Below, piece by piece: positions 1 through 9,408 of a DNA stretch of 64,000 nucleotides. The position numbers were made by a program, and so were the translations under genes. Positions within the stretch are counted from its first letter, which is position 1. Every line of letters starts with the position of its first letter. This DNA comes from Flavobacteriaceae bacterium. Its GTDB lineage: Bacteria > Bacteroidota > Bacteroidia > Flavobacteriales > Flavobacteriaceae. Location of the stretch: contig JAGQYS010000001.1 in the NCBI GenBank assembly GCA_020435965.1, forward strand, positions 1-64,000. The letters are read 5' to 3'. The notes below the pieces were generated by a model. The model was given only the letters and a program-made list of their open reading frames with translations, did no database searches and was not told the DNA's origin.

Positions 1-111
1 AAATGAAAATATTCATTTGGGCTATATCATTTATTATTTAATTTATCCGATTAAAAAATGTACATTTAAATTCCAAATCTCTTAGGCTTCCACTTAAATA
101 AATAACAATTT

Positions 112-1992
112 TTGAAATACAAAGCCTTCCTTTCGTATAAGCATGGCAAAGATGATGCTCTAGCTAAAAGCCTAGAAAAATCTCTAGAAAAATTTGCCAA
201 ACCAACCTTTAAACGTCGTGCCCTTGAAATTTTCAGAGATAGCAATGATCTCTCGGCTGCTGCAGATCTAGGCGAAAAGATAAGAAACGGTCTCGCTGAA
301 TCGGAATATTTTATCTGTATGGCTAGTCCTGCTTATGCGAAATCCAAATGGTGTTGTCGTGAAGCTGAATATTGGCGCGATAACAAATCCATAGATAATT
401 TTCTTATTGTTTTAACTGATGGAGAAATTCTTTGGGATGAATCTACGAATGATTTTGATTGGTCAGCTACAACTGCAATACCAAAGGAACTTTCAGGAAC
501 ATTTTCGGGCGAACCCTTTTATATAGATTTTAGAAATGCAGGTCCTGAAGCAAGCTTAAACCTTGATAACCTAGAGTTTAAAAATCGTTTAGTACTCTTA
601 GCTGCAACACTTCATAATAAAAGTATTGGCGACATGGTTGGTGAAGCTGTTAAACAGCACAAACGAACAATGCGTATAAGAAATGCAGCCATAACAACCC
701 TTAGTATTTTGTTGTTTATAGCAGTTGCTTCTGCTATTTATGCAGTAGGTCAGAAAAACAAGGCTTTACTTTCTAATTATATAGCAAATTCTCAGGCACA
801 ATTTAATGAAGACCCAACAAAGTCCTTACGTTTGGCCGAACATGCCTATAAGTTTGCGAAATCTAAGAACCTTCCAACTGAAAATGCTGCCGAACAGCTT
901 ATTAAAGTATTTTATAGTGGCAATGGCTTTTATCAAGAGGATATGAATATTCAAGTAGATTTTGATGAAGACAATCATAGTTTATATAAAAACTCTGCAG
1001 CTTTTTTAAAGGTAAAAACCTTGAGTGATTCTATATTTCAAACCATTCCTGACGATGCATACTTGCAAGAAGCTTCGGCTCTATATTTTAACGAAACAAC
1101 CAATGATGCTATTTATGCTGTAGCAAGTCAAGCAATGGACTTTCCAAGGATTTATTATTTGGATTATGACAATGCAAATTATTATATAGATTATGTTGAA
1201 ATTAAACTCGATGGATTTAGTGGTTATACAGCTCACATTGAAAGTATTGCAATTTCTAAAGACGGAAAATATACACTTTTAGGTTCGGCAAATACAAAAA
1301 CCGCTTTGATTGATAATGCCTTATATAAAATTCACAGCAACACCAATGTTTTTAAAGATAGAGTAATCTTAAAAACAAGTACAAATTATCCAATAAGTGC
1401 AGTACGTTTTATTGAAAATGACCACTATATAGCCACTTTGGGCTTTGATAGTCAAGATGTTAATGGAATCAGAAAAGATGTAAACAAAACGATATATTAT
1501 TATAAAACCGAACCTTTTCCATATATAGAACTTATTAATGTAGATACCGAAGAAGGGAACATTTCTTTAGATGGTAAACATTTTATGGTTCCAGCTGATG
1601 AAAATAGCGAACCCTATGCATGGTTTCATTTTGCTCATGAAATAAGAGACAAAGACAACAATCTTGTTGTAGAATTTCCTGCTGCTAAAGGAGCAGATTT
1701 ATATACAATAAAAAGTCCTAATGAAATATATAATCTGAATTATCAAGGTGTATTTAATGCCAAAAATGATTTACTCATTAGGTTTGATTTAGATAGAATT
1801 GACAATAGTGGTATTGCATATTGCTTTTCCGAAAATAGTGAGTTTATAAAAATTAGCTATTTAGATGGTCCTGAGCGCATTTTTTCATTGAATCCAGAAT
1901 ACATAATTAATCGAATCAATGATCAAGAAATTATGGGGAACATTGCTCAATTAACACAAGAAGACAAAGCCTTGTTTTTGGTTGACAATTAA
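112..1992 (+). CDS. Membrane-anchored TIR-domain protein
   Basis: The protein has 626 residues and starts at TTG (112), with no ATG nearby that keeps the domain whole. Residues 1 to about 165 form a TIR domain: KYKAFLSYKHG is strand A and the segment SKWCCREAEYW carries E84, at the place of the catalytic glutamate of NAD-cleaving TIR domains. A single hydrophobic segment at about 194-214 (LSILLFIAVASAIYAVG) anchors it in the membrane. The remaining 400 residues resemble the beta-propeller-like tails of Bacteroidota TIR proteins, but I see no clear WD40 repeats. It stands alone and converges on the next gene with a 5-nt gap. NAD hydrolysis or a defence role is inferred from the family only. 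Confidence 0.85.
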   Translation: MKYKAFLSYKHGKDDALAKSLEKSLEKFAKPTFKRRALEIFRDSNDLSAAADLGEKIRNGLAESEYFICMASPAYAKSKWCCREAEYWRDNKSIDNFLIVLTDGEILWDESTNDFDWSATTAIPKELSGTFSGEPFYIDFRNAGPEASLNLDNLEFKNRLVLLAATLHNKSIGDMVGEAVKQHKRTMRIRNAAITTLSILLFIAVASAIYAVGQKNKALLSNYIANSQAQFNEDPTKSLRLAEHAYKFAKSKNLPTENAAEQLIKVFYSGNGFYQEDMNIQVDFDEDNHSLYKNSAAFLKVKTLSDSIFQTIPDDAYLQEASALYFNETTNDAIYAVASQAMDFPRIYYLDYDNANYYIDYVEIKLDGFSGYTAHIESIAISKDGKYTLLGSANTKTALIDNALYKIHSNTNVFKDRVILKTSTNYPISAVRFIENDHYIATLGFDSQDVNGIRKDVNKTIYYYKTEPFPYIELINVDTEEGNISLDGKHFMVPADENSEPYAWFHFAHEIRDKDNNLVVEFPAAKGADLYTIKSPNEIYNLNYQGVFNAKNDLLIRFDLDRIDNSGIAYCFSENSEFIKISYLDGPERIFSLNPEYIINRINDQEIMGNIAQLTQEDKALFLVDN

Positions 1993-1997
1993 AATGA

Positions 1998-3518
1998 TTA
2001 CAATTTTTCCATTAAAATTGCTGTAATAGTTTTAATTCCATCAATATAATTCCCTAAACGAATATTTTCATTTGGACTATGTTGGTTATTATCAGGATTC
2101 ACAGTTGGCACTCCAACGGCTGGTAATCCTAAGGTAATAACAAATGGTGAAATCGGAATCGATCCTCCCATGGTTCTAATTTGAATAGGGTCTTTACCAA
2201 AAGCTGACTTCATTCCTTTACGAAGCCACGCTCCTATTTCAGTGTCAAATTCAGTTCTAAAGGCGCCATAAGAAACCTCAGCGTTAAAACGTGCAATTTT
2301 ATCATGTGTCATACGCTCTTCTTCAGTTGGTTGGTCATCAACTAAATAATAACCTTGATTAACAATGTAATCTTTAAGTAGTTTTACCATTCTATCACCT
2401 TCTGTTTCCTTCACTAACCTAATATTTAGTTCAGCAATGGCAGATGCAGGAATTATGGTTCGCGTATTTTTACCAACCCAAGCCGATTCCATGCCTAAAA
2501 TCCCTAAAGCTGGATATTGAATGGCTTCTTGAAAGTTATTTCCAATATTTTCGGTTGATGCTATACCAAAATCTTTTTGTATTTGTGCTTCATCATCAGG
2601 AACTTGTTTTAAAATTTCTTTAACCTCGTCAGTAATCGTAATGCCATCATACCAATTTGGAATTGCCACACGACCATCATCATGCCACATTGTGGCTAAT
2701 AATTGTGATAATTTTCTTGCTGGATTTGGTGAGTAATTTCCATAATTTCCACTATGCAAAGGAACTCTTGGACCAAAAACTTCTAATGAGATTGTGGCTA
2801 TGCCTCTTGCTCCATAACTCAAAGTTGGTTCGTTTGATAAATGTCTTGGACCATCAAAAATAACCAACATATCTGCAGCAAGTTCATTTTTATACTTGCT
2901 TACAGCTTCAGGCAATTGAGGTGAACCCAATTCTTCTTCAAAATCCATAATAACTTTTATGTTGAAGTTAGGCTGAATATTCAAATCGTTAATAATGTCC
3001 ATGGCTTTTAAAAACATCATGTCTGGACCACGTGCATCAGAAGCAGAGCGTGAAAATATGCGCCAATCTCTATTGATGTTGCCGTTTAAATTGTTCCAAT
3101 CTATGATGTTCCAATTACCTTTAGCATCTTGTTCTTTTAGAGCTGGAACGTAAGGATTTGGTTGATGCCATTTACTAATATCAACAGGTTGCCCATCTAC
3201 TTGTAAATAGATAAGTACTGTCTTTTTTGCATTTGGATGGTTTTTTGTAGCAAGCAATAAAGGAACCGTTTCTGTCGCTAATCGTTGTGTTTTAAAGCCT
3301 CGCTGTGCAAACGCAATCTCACACCATTTTACGTTAGGTTCAATTTGCTCAGGCTGATAGGCATCGTTAGGTAAACTGAAAAATTCATGCAGTTCATCAA
3401 ATGACGATTTTGCATATTTTAGGGATAACGCGTCTAAATTAAAATTTTTATTTTCCTGAGAAAAAGATACAACACATAAACTACATAATACTACACAAGA
3501 AAGGTAACTTTTGAACAT
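1998..3518 (-). CDS. Secreted M20-family metallopeptidase
   Basis: Exported dinuclear-zinc peptidase or amidohydrolase of the M20 family, 506 residues from the ATG at 3518. That start is preferred over an upstream one at 3551 because it puts a clean signal peptide (MFKSYLSCVVLCSLCVVSFSQ region) at the N terminus. Family motifs are visible: SASDARGPD supplies the bridging aspartate, MDFEEELGSP the catalytic and metal glutamates, VIFDGPRH another ligand, and NNQHSPNE the last histidine. The first zinc motif, normally H-x-D, reads LQVDGQPVD, with Q106 where the histidine is expected. The substrate cannot be read from the sequence. Confidence 0.88.
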   Translation of the reverse strand: MFKSYLSCVVLCSLCVVSFSQENKNFNLDALSLKYAKSSFDELHEFFSLPNDAYQPEQIEPNVKWCEIAFAQRGFKTQRLATETVPLLLATKNHPNAKKTVLIYLQVDGQPVDISKWHQPNPYVPALKEQDAKGNWNIIDWNNLNGNINRDWRIFSRSASDARGPDMMFLKAMDIINDLNIQPNFNIKVIMDFEEELGSPQLPEAVSKYKNELAADMLVIFDGPRHLSNEPTLSYGARGIATISLEVFGPRVPLHSGNYGNYSPNPARKLSQLLATMWHDDGRVAIPNWYDGITITDEVKEILKQVPDDEAQIQKDFGIASTENIGNNFQEAIQYPALGILGMESAWVGKNTRTIIPASAIAELNIRLVKETEGDRMVKLLKDYIVNQGYYLVDDQPTEEERMTHDKIARFNAEVSYGAFRTEFDTEIGAWLRKGMKSAFGKDPIQIRTMGGSIPISPFVITLGLPAVGVPTVNPDNNQHSPNENIRLGNYIDGIKTITAILMEKL

Positions 3519-3563
3519 GATTTTAAGGTATTTTATAATGATACTCGGCAATGAATTTACAAC

Positions 3564-4844
3564 CTATTCTTTTATTAATTTGAATGTTTGCTCACCATTT
3601 TCAAGCTTTAATTTCAAAAAATAGACACCTGAAGCCAAATTTTTAGTGTTTAGCTGATTAGATTTATTGAACTTTGCTTCTAGTTCTTTTCCGTTAATAT
3701 CGAATAATTGAAGTTTTACGTTTTTTGAATTTGTTTCAATGTTTACGACATCTGCAAAAGGATTCGGATAAATACTTACATTATTTAGCTGAGATTCTTC
3801 TATAGACAAAATACAATTAGGGTTGGTTGCTCCTTCATTGAAAAAATTACCATTCTCAACATACCAATTTTCCCAAATACCACCAGAGCCTGTATTCCAA
3901 TCTGAAAGGTCAAAATAATTTTCACCTGTATTATTTCCTGAAACTTTATATACCTTAATTGCTTCATCGTTTCTATCCCATGTTAAAGGAGTTGAGGCAA
4001 CACAGGTTTCGGGATCAAAATTTTCTGTACAATTAGCCTGAAGAAAATAAGCGTAACTATCATGATTTGGATAACTTCCAAATACACTTGCTTTACCATT
4101 ATTATCTATGCAAACAGCAGTACGTTCGTTACAAGCAATACCAAATGATCTCATGCTATTATCTGTAGCAAAACGAGCCAAGAAAACACTATGCCTACCA
4201 CGTCTGCCGCGAGCATCATAATGGGTGTCTGTCACTATACTTTCTAAAAATGGAATATCTAGAAAATCGTTGTAGCCCAAAGAAATTCTTGCTGTATATG
4301 GATTCTCAAGCGCTTGTTCACTGGTAACCGAACCGTTGGCAGCATCAAAATAATAATTCCCAAGTATTGCCATTCCAGCACTTGTTCCACCAATAACACC
4401 TTTTTTTGTATTGATGAATGCATTTAGTGCATCTTCCATGGCATTGTCTTTAAAATAATTCACATAATTAAACTGGTCTCCACCAGCAAACCAAATGCCT
4501 TCAGCATTAGTTACTTTGTTAAGTACATAAGGGTCAATAGCTCCATCTTTATTATGAATAACAAATGTTGTCACAGAGTTAATTGCAACACCAAGTTTAG
4601 AGTACATATAATCGTTATAGCCATCACTACCAGAAGCACGAAGTACAACTATATCTCCTCCATCAGTTTTGTTTAAAAACCATCGCATGGCGTTATCGTT
4701 CTCACTCGAGCCTCCCATCATACAGATACCAAAACTATGATTGGTTGTTATATCTGTAGTGCTTCCTGTAGCATATTCAGTATAGTTTTGTGAAAATGAA
4801 ATTGAAGCTATAAAAAACAAATTGTAGCAGATTTTATGAATCAT
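3564..4844 (-). CDS. Secreted cyanophycinase-like S51 peptidase with T9SS sorting domain
   Basis: 426 residues: a signal peptide (about 1-18), an S51 peptidase domain and a C-terminal type A sorting domain. The nucleophile elbow GGTSAGM places the catalytic serine at S155, and the early GICMMGGSSEN segment matches cyanophycinase and peptidase E proteins. The last 70 or so residues (NVSIYPNPFADVVNIE, then GVYFLKLKLENGEQTFKL) are a standard T9SS tail, so export to the surface or medium is expected. It probably hydrolyses an aspartyl or beta-aspartyl peptide; cyanophycin itself is not proven. It lies 34 nt downstream of pcm on the same strand, and both families deal with modified aspartates, which may be chance. 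Confidence 0.87.
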   Translation of the reverse strand: MIHKICYNLFFIASISFSQNYTEYATGSTTDITTNHSFGICMMGGSSENDNAMRWFLNKTDGGDIVVLRASGSDGYNDYMYSKLGVAINSVTTFVIHNKDGAIDPYVLNKVTNAEGIWFAGGDQFNYVNYFKDNAMEDALNAFINTKKGVIGGTSAGMAILGNYYFDAANGSVTSEQALENPYTARISLGYNDFLDIPFLESIVTDTHYDARGRRGRHSVFLARFATDNSMRSFGIACNERTAVCIDNNGKASVFGSYPNHDSYAYFLQANCTENFDPETCVASTPLTWDRNDEAIKVYKVSGNNTGENYFDLSDWNTGSGGIWENWYVENGNFFNEGATNPNCILSIEESQLNNVSIYPNPFADVVNIETNSKNVKLQLFDINGKELEAKFNKSNQLNTKNLASGVYFLKLKLENGEQTFKLIKE

Positions 4845-4878
4845 AATTTTAATAATTTATAACCATGAATATTTCAAA

Positions 4879-5520
4879 TTAATTTTTATCCTCAAGTAAA
4901 GGCACAAACCTAAAGTCTCCAAATTCATGCTTTTCAAATTCCTTAGGTCCTTTTCTTATAAACAACGTCATCACTTGCACATCATCACCAACAGGAATCA
5001 CTAATCGACCTCCTATTTTTAGCTGACTCAACAAAGGCTTTGGCACAAAAGGTGCTCCAGCAGTCACAATAATACCATCAAATGGCGCTTCTTCTTTAAG
5101 TCCTTTGTAACCATCACCAAAAATGAGTTTTTTAGGTCGATATCCTAATTTTGGCAAAAACTTACTCGTTTTTTTAAACAACTCCTGTTGTCTTTCAATA
5201 CTGTACACTTTAGCTCCAAGTTCACAAAGTACAGCTGCCTGATAACCACTTCCTGTACCTATTTCTAAAATTTTACTTTCTTTTTTTACTTGCAACAGTT
5301 CTGTTTGAAAAGCCACTGTATATGGCTGCGAAATGGTTTGATCTGCAGCTATTGGGAAAGCTTTGTCTTGGTAAGCGTGATCTAAAAACCCAGAATCCAT
5401 AAATAAATGACGTGGAATATTACCAATTGCACTTAACACAGCATCATCTTTTATACCTTTATCAACAAGCACTTTAACCAGTTGCTGACGTAATCCTTTA
5501 TGTTTAAATGTATCTTTCAA
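4879..5520 (-). CDS. pcm: Protein-L-isoaspartate O-methyltransferase
   Basis: Repairs isoaspartyl residues in damaged proteins by methylating them with S-adenosylmethionine. The 213 residues match the family length. QTISQPYTVA is the family signature around the substrate pocket, ILEIGTGSGYQAAVL is the SAM-binding motif I, and the chain ends with the typical FRFVPL segment. The start is TTG (5520); no in-frame ATG lies in the preceding 15 codons, and the N-terminal helix fits this start. It is transcribed away from the Gfo/Idh/MocA gene, with about 120 nt of shared upstream region. Confidence 0.93.
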   Translation of the reverse strand: MKDTFKHKGLRQQLVKVLVDKGIKDDAVLSAIGNIPRHLFMDSGFLDHAYQDKAFPIAADQTISQPYTVAFQTELLQVKKESKILEIGTGSGYQAAVLCELGAKVYSIERQQELFKKTSKFLPKLGYRPKKLIFGDGYKGLKEEAPFDGIIVTAGAPFVPKPLLSQLKIGGRLVIPVGDDVQVMTLFIRKGPKEFEKHEFGDFRFVPLLEDKN

Positions 5521-5618
5521 AAAAAGTTGTGGTTTTAAAAACTTAAAAATAAAAGAAACATGAAGAAGTTCAAACGGTTTTTTATATTTTCTTTTTCTTT
5601 TTTCTGCTTCAAAAAAAC

Positions 5619-5626
5619 TATTTTTG
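5619..5626 (+). promoter_or_regulatory. -7 promoter box of the 5.6-12.6 kb operon
   Basis: TATTTTTG fits the Bacteroidota -7 consensus TAnnTTTG exactly and lies 16 nt before the ATG of the oxidoreductase gene. No TTTG -33 element is seen at the usual 19-nt spacing, so the assignment rests on the -7 box alone. Confidence 0.45.
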
Positions 5627-5642
5627 TTGAAAACAAAACCTT

Positions 5643-6602
5643 ATGCTAAAAGCTGGTGTTCTTGGTGCTGGTCATCTTGGAAAAATTCATTTAAGACTCC
5701 TTAATCAATCCGATAAATATGAATTAGTTGGTTTCTACGATGCTGATGAAACCAATGCCAAAAAAGTAGAAGCCGAATTTGGATACAAATACTTTAATTC
5801 TATTGATAATCTTATTGATGCTGTTGACATGGTTGATATTGTTACACCTACTCTATCTCACTACGACTGTGCCATTAAAGCTATTGAAAAAGGGAAGCAT
5901 ATCTTTATTGAAAAACCAATAACCAATACTGTTGAAGAAGCCGAAAATATTAGAGAGCTATTGGCAAAACACAACCTTAGAGGTCAAGTTGGGCATGTAG
6001 AGCGTTTTAACCCTGCGTTTATTGCTGTAAAAGATAAGCTTGAAAACCCAATGTTTATTGAAACGCATCGCTTGGCAGAGTTTAACCCTAGAGGAACTGA
6101 TGTACCTGTAGTTTTGGATTTAATGATTCATGATATTGACATTATTTTAAGTGTTGTAAAATCTAAAGTAAAACATGTGTCTGCTAGTGGAGTATCAGTT
6201 TTAAGCGAAACACCAGATATTGCCAATGCAAGGCTTGAATTTGAAAATGGATGTGTTGCCAACTTAACAGCGAGTAGAATTTCATTGAAGAATATGCGTA
6301 AAACAAGATTCTTTCAAAAAGATGCTTATATCTCTGTAGACTTTTTAGAGAAAAAATGTGAAGTGGTTAAAATGAAAGATGCTCCTGAAACTCCTGGAGA
6401 CTTTGATATGATTTTGCAAAATGCCGAAGGTGTTAAAAAACAAATCTATTTTGACAATCCAAGCATTGCAAATAACAACGCTATTTTAGATGAGTTAGAA
6501 ACCTTTGCTCATGCCATAAACACTAATACATCACCAGTTGTAACACTTCATGATGGCACTGAAGCCTTACGTGTTGCAACCCAAATAATTAATAGTTTTT
6601 AA
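5643..6602 (+). CDS. Gfo/Idh/MocA-family NAD(P)-dependent oxidoreductase
   Basis: 319 residues. An N-terminal Rossmann fold with GAGHLGKIHL binds the nicotinamide cofactor, EKPITNT carries the family's conserved lysine, and VLDLMIHDIDIILSV lies in the C-terminal alpha/beta domain where substrate histidine and aspartate residues sit. The substrate (probably a sugar, inositol or related polyol) cannot be assigned. It is first in a tightly packed run, 12 nt ahead of a hydroxyacyl-CoA dehydrogenase, and a -7 box precedes it. The family is certain; the physiological role is unknown. Confidence 0.9.
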   Translation: MLKAGVLGAGHLGKIHLRLLNQSDKYELVGFYDADETNAKKVEAEFGYKYFNSIDNLIDAVDMVDIVTPTLSHYDCAIKAIEKGKHIFIEKPITNTVEEAENIRELLAKHNLRGQVGHVERFNPAFIAVKDKLENPMFIETHRLAEFNPRGTDVPVVLDLMIHDIDIILSVVKSKVKHVSASGVSVLSETPDIANARLEFENGCVANLTASRISLKNMRKTRFFQKDAYISVDFLEKKCEVVKMKDAPETPGDFDMILQNAEGVKKQIYFDNPSIANNNAILDELETFAHAINTNTSPVVTLHDGTEALRVATQIINSF

Positions 6603-6614
6603 AATATAAAAAGA

Positions 6615-7502
6615 ATGAAAAACGTAGCAGTTATAGGAGCTGGAACGATGGGAAACGGAATTGCTCACACGTTCGCTCAAAGCGGATTTAAAGTACAACT
6701 TATTGATATCAGTGAAGCCTCACTAAAAAAGGGCATTAATACCATTACAAGCAACTTAGATAGAATGGTTGCTAAAGAAAAAATTACTGAAGCTGATAAA
6801 GAAACAACATTAGCTAATATCTCAACATTTACAAATATTACAGAAGGTGTTGAATACGCAAGTCTTGTAGTTGAAGCAGCCACTGAAAATGTTGATTTAA
6901 AAATGAAAATTTTCAAGCAATTGGACGAAGCTTGCCCAGAAGACACAATTTTAGCTACCAACACCTCCTCAATTTCCATTACACAAATCGCTGCAGTGAC
7001 TTCAAGACCAGACATGGTTATTGGAATGCATTTTATGAATCCTGTTCCAATAATGAAATTGGTAGAAATTATAAGAGGCTACAATACAAGTGATGAAGTG
7101 ACTAAACTCATCATGGATTTATCTACAACATTAGGTAAAATTCCTGTTGAAGTAAACGACTATCCTGGCTTTGTTGCTAATAGGATTTTAATGCCAATGC
7201 TTAACGAATCTATTGAAACCCTTTACAATGGTGTTGCAGGAGTTAAAGAGATTGATACTGTGATGATGCTAGGTATGGCTCATCCAATGGGACCATTACA
7301 ATTAGCAGATTTTATTGGTTTAGATGTATGTCTTTCAATATTAGAAGTAATGTATGATGGCTTTAAAAATTCTAAATATGCGCCTTGCCCATTATTAGTA
7401 AACATGGTTAGAGCTGGAAAACTAGGTATAAAGTCTGGTGAAGGTTTTTATGACTATTCTCAAAGTAGAAAAGCTGAAAATGTAGCTAAACAATTCAATT
7501 AA
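6615..7502 (+). CDS. 3-hydroxyacyl-CoA (3-hydroxybutyryl-CoA) dehydrogenase
   Basis: Oxidises 3-hydroxyacyl-CoA to 3-ketoacyl-CoA with NAD, in fatty-acid oxidation or short-chain acyl-CoA metabolism. The 295-residue length is that of the stand-alone Hbd/PaaH type, not the fused FadB type. GAGTMGNGIAHTFA is the NAD-binding glycine motif, NTSSISI and GMHFMNPVP hold the catalytic serine and histidine region, and PGFVANRIL leads into the C-terminal dimerisation domain. It follows the oxidoreductase by 12 nt and precedes the DUF1015 gene by 6 nt, so they are probably cotranscribed. Confidence 0.93.
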   Translation: MKNVAVIGAGTMGNGIAHTFAQSGFKVQLIDISEASLKKGINTITSNLDRMVAKEKITEADKETTLANISTFTNITEGVEYASLVVEAATENVDLKMKIFKQLDEACPEDTILATNTSSISITQIAAVTSRPDMVIGMHFMNPVPIMKLVEIIRGYNTSDEVTKLIMDLSTTLGKIPVEVNDYPGFVANRILMPMLNESIETLYNGVAGVKEIDTVMMLGMAHPMGPLQLADFIGLDVCLSILEVMYDGFKNSKYAPCPLLVNMVRAGKLGIKSGEGFYDYSQSRKAENVAKQFN

Positions 7503-7508
7503 TCAGAA

Positions 7509-8735
7509 TTGGCAAAGATTATTCCATTTAAAGCAGTGCGTCCAACACGAGATAAAGTGAGCTTAGTAGCGTCTCGCTCTTACCAAACTTATACTCAAGC
7601 CGAACGTGAAGCGCGTTTAGATTATAATCCGTTTTCTTTTTTGCACATTGTAAATCCTGGTTATAAATACCACTTAGAACTTAAAGGTGAAGAACGATAT
7701 AAGCTTGTAAGAAATAGATATCTAGAGTTTAAAGAAGATCATATATTTATACAAGATAGGCACTCTGCATATTATGTATATAAAATTGTAAATCGAGAAG
7801 GAAACGTTTTTAATGGCATAGTTGCTGCAGCAAGTATTGAAGATTATAAAAAGGACATCATTAAAAAGCATGAAGATACCATAGAGTATCGTGAAAATGT
7901 TTTTAAAGAGTACTTAAAAACAGTAGGCTTTAATGCTGAACCTGTACTGCTTACCTATCCTGACAATGCTAAGATTTCTGAAATAATTTTAGAGAAACAA
8001 AAAGAACGTGCCGAATTTGAGTTTACTACCACATATAGAGACACACATTATTTGTGGATTATTGACGATGCCAAAAAAACAGAAGTTTTAAAAACTGAAT
8101 TTTCTAAAATAAAACGCCTCTATATTGCAGATGGTCATCATCGCTCAGCATCATCAGTATTGTTATCTGATGAATTTAGAGGTGAATACGCAAGTGAGTC
8201 TTACAACTACTTTATGAGTTATTTAATTCCTGAATCTGAATTACTAATTCATGAGTATAATCGCTTAGTGAAAGACCTAAATGGAATGAGTAAAGAAGCT
8301 TTTTTAATTGAGCTTGATACGATGTTCAGGATTGAAAATAGAGGAAAAACACTCTATAAACCATCAAAAAAGCATCACTTCAGTATGTATTTGGATGGCG
8401 AGTTTTACTCGTTATATCTAAGAAAAGACATCTATTCAATTAATAATGCTCTTGATGCTTTAGATACACAAATTTTATATAAAACCATCTTACAACCCAT
8501 CTTAGGGATTAATGATATGCGCAACGACCAACGTTTAGATTATTCGCATGGAAAAAGCGACTTAGTTACTATTAAAACCAAAGTAGATAGTGAAGAATTT
8601 AAGGTAGGTTTTGGGCTTGTACCAATTACCATTAACGAACTTAAATCTATTGCAGACGAACATTTAATCATGCCACCTAAAAGTACTTTTATTGAGCCCA
8701 AACTTAGAAGTGGTGTTACAATTTATGAGTTTTAA
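7509..8735 (+). CDS. DUF1015-family protein
   Basis: 408 residues with the features of the DUF1015 family: an N-terminal IIPFKAVRP segment and the signature ADGHHRSASSV near residue 210. No biochemical function is established for the family; the histidine-rich signature suggests a binding or catalytic site. Translation begins at TTG (7509), six nt after the previous stop. The stop codon is followed after one base by the ATG of the YggS-like gene, so the two are probably translationally coupled. Cytoplasmic; no signal or membrane segment. Confidence 0.85.
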   Translation: MAKIIPFKAVRPTRDKVSLVASRSYQTYTQAEREARLDYNPFSFLHIVNPGYKYHLELKGEERYKLVRNRYLEFKEDHIFIQDRHSAYYVYKIVNREGNVFNGIVAAASIEDYKKDIIKKHEDTIEYRENVFKEYLKTVGFNAEPVLLTYPDNAKISEIILEKQKERAEFEFTTTYRDTHYLWIIDDAKKTEVLKTEFSKIKRLYIADGHHRSASSVLLSDEFRGEYASESYNYFMSYLIPESELLIHEYNRLVKDLNGMSKEAFLIELDTMFRIENRGKTLYKPSKKHHFSMYLDGEFYSLYLRKDIYSINNALDALDTQILYKTILQPILGINDMRNDQRLDYSHGKSDLVTIKTKVDSEEFKVGFGLVPITINELKSIADEHLIMPPKSTFIEPKLRSGVTIYEF

Positions 8736-8736
8736 A

Positions 8737-9408
8737 ATGAGTATTTCAGAACAACTGTTAAACATAAAAAGCCAACTCCCAAAGCATGTTACTTTAGTTG
8801 CTGTTTCAAAAACGAAGCCTATTAAAGACATTTTAGAAGCTTACAACTCTGGACAACGCATCTTTGGTGAGAATAAAATTCAGGAAATGGTTGAAAAACA
8901 AGAGCAGTTACCTGAAGATATCCAATGGCATATGATTGGTCATGTGCAACGCAACAAAGTAAAATACATGGCAAGTTTTGTAAGCCTAATTCATGGTGTA
9001 GATAATTTTAAACTCCTTAAAGAAATAAACAAACAAGCCCAAAAACACAACCGAATTATAGATTGCTTGTTTCAGCTTAAAATTGCTGAAGAAGATTCAA
9101 AATTTGGGATGACCCAAAATGATATTGAAACCATTATTAGTTCTGAAGAATTTTCAGAACTAAAACACATTAACATTGTAGGTTTAATGGGAATGGCTAC
9201 ATTTACTGATAACGAAAATCAAATAAAAAAGGAATTTAATTATTTGAAATCTGCATTTGATGTATTGAACTCCAAAGAATTATTTAATTTTAAATTAGAA
9301 ATTGTTTCCATGGGAATGAGTGGAGATTATAAATTAGCAATCGCTTGCGGAAGCAATATGGTAAGAATTGGAAGTAGTATTTTTGGTGAAAGACAATATA
9401 TAAATTAG
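8737..9408 (+). CDS. YggS/PLPBP-family pyridoxal phosphate homeostasis protein
   Basis: Single-domain PLP-binding TIM-barrel protein that buffers vitamin B6 and amino-acid pools; it is not known to be a classical enzyme. The ATG at 8737 gives 223 residues and lies one base after the DUF1015 stop; a longer reading from 8692 would overlap that gene and add a non-conserved leader. VAVSKTKP holds the PLP lysine (K25). FGENKIQEM, WHMIGHVQRNK, SMGMSGDYKLAI and VRIGSSIFG are all typical. The final TAG lies inside the presumed start of the next gene. Confidence 0.92.
   Translation: MSISEQLLNIKSQLPKHVTLVAVSKTKPIKDILEAYNSGQRIFGENKIQEMVEKQEQLPEDIQWHMIGHVQRNKVKYMASFVSLIHGVDNFKLLKEINKQAQKHNRIIDCLFQLKIAEEDSKFGMTQNDIETIISSEEFSELKHINIVGLMGMATFTDNENQIKKEFNYLKSAFDVLNSKELFNFKLEIVSMGMSGDYKLAIACGSNMVRIGSSIFGERQYIN

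Noticed and set aside
1..111. Mobile element or defence partner left of the TIR gene
   Set aside because: Only A/T-rich non-coding sequence is visible; TACATTTA near 61 is one base from a -7 box and too weak to call.
2657..2863. Small plus-strand frame with HDHHHA inside the M20 gene
   Set aside because: It is a reverse-strand shadow of the peptidase coding sequence with no separate signals. The same applies to other short frames opposite real genes, for example inside ligA, recN and ribD.
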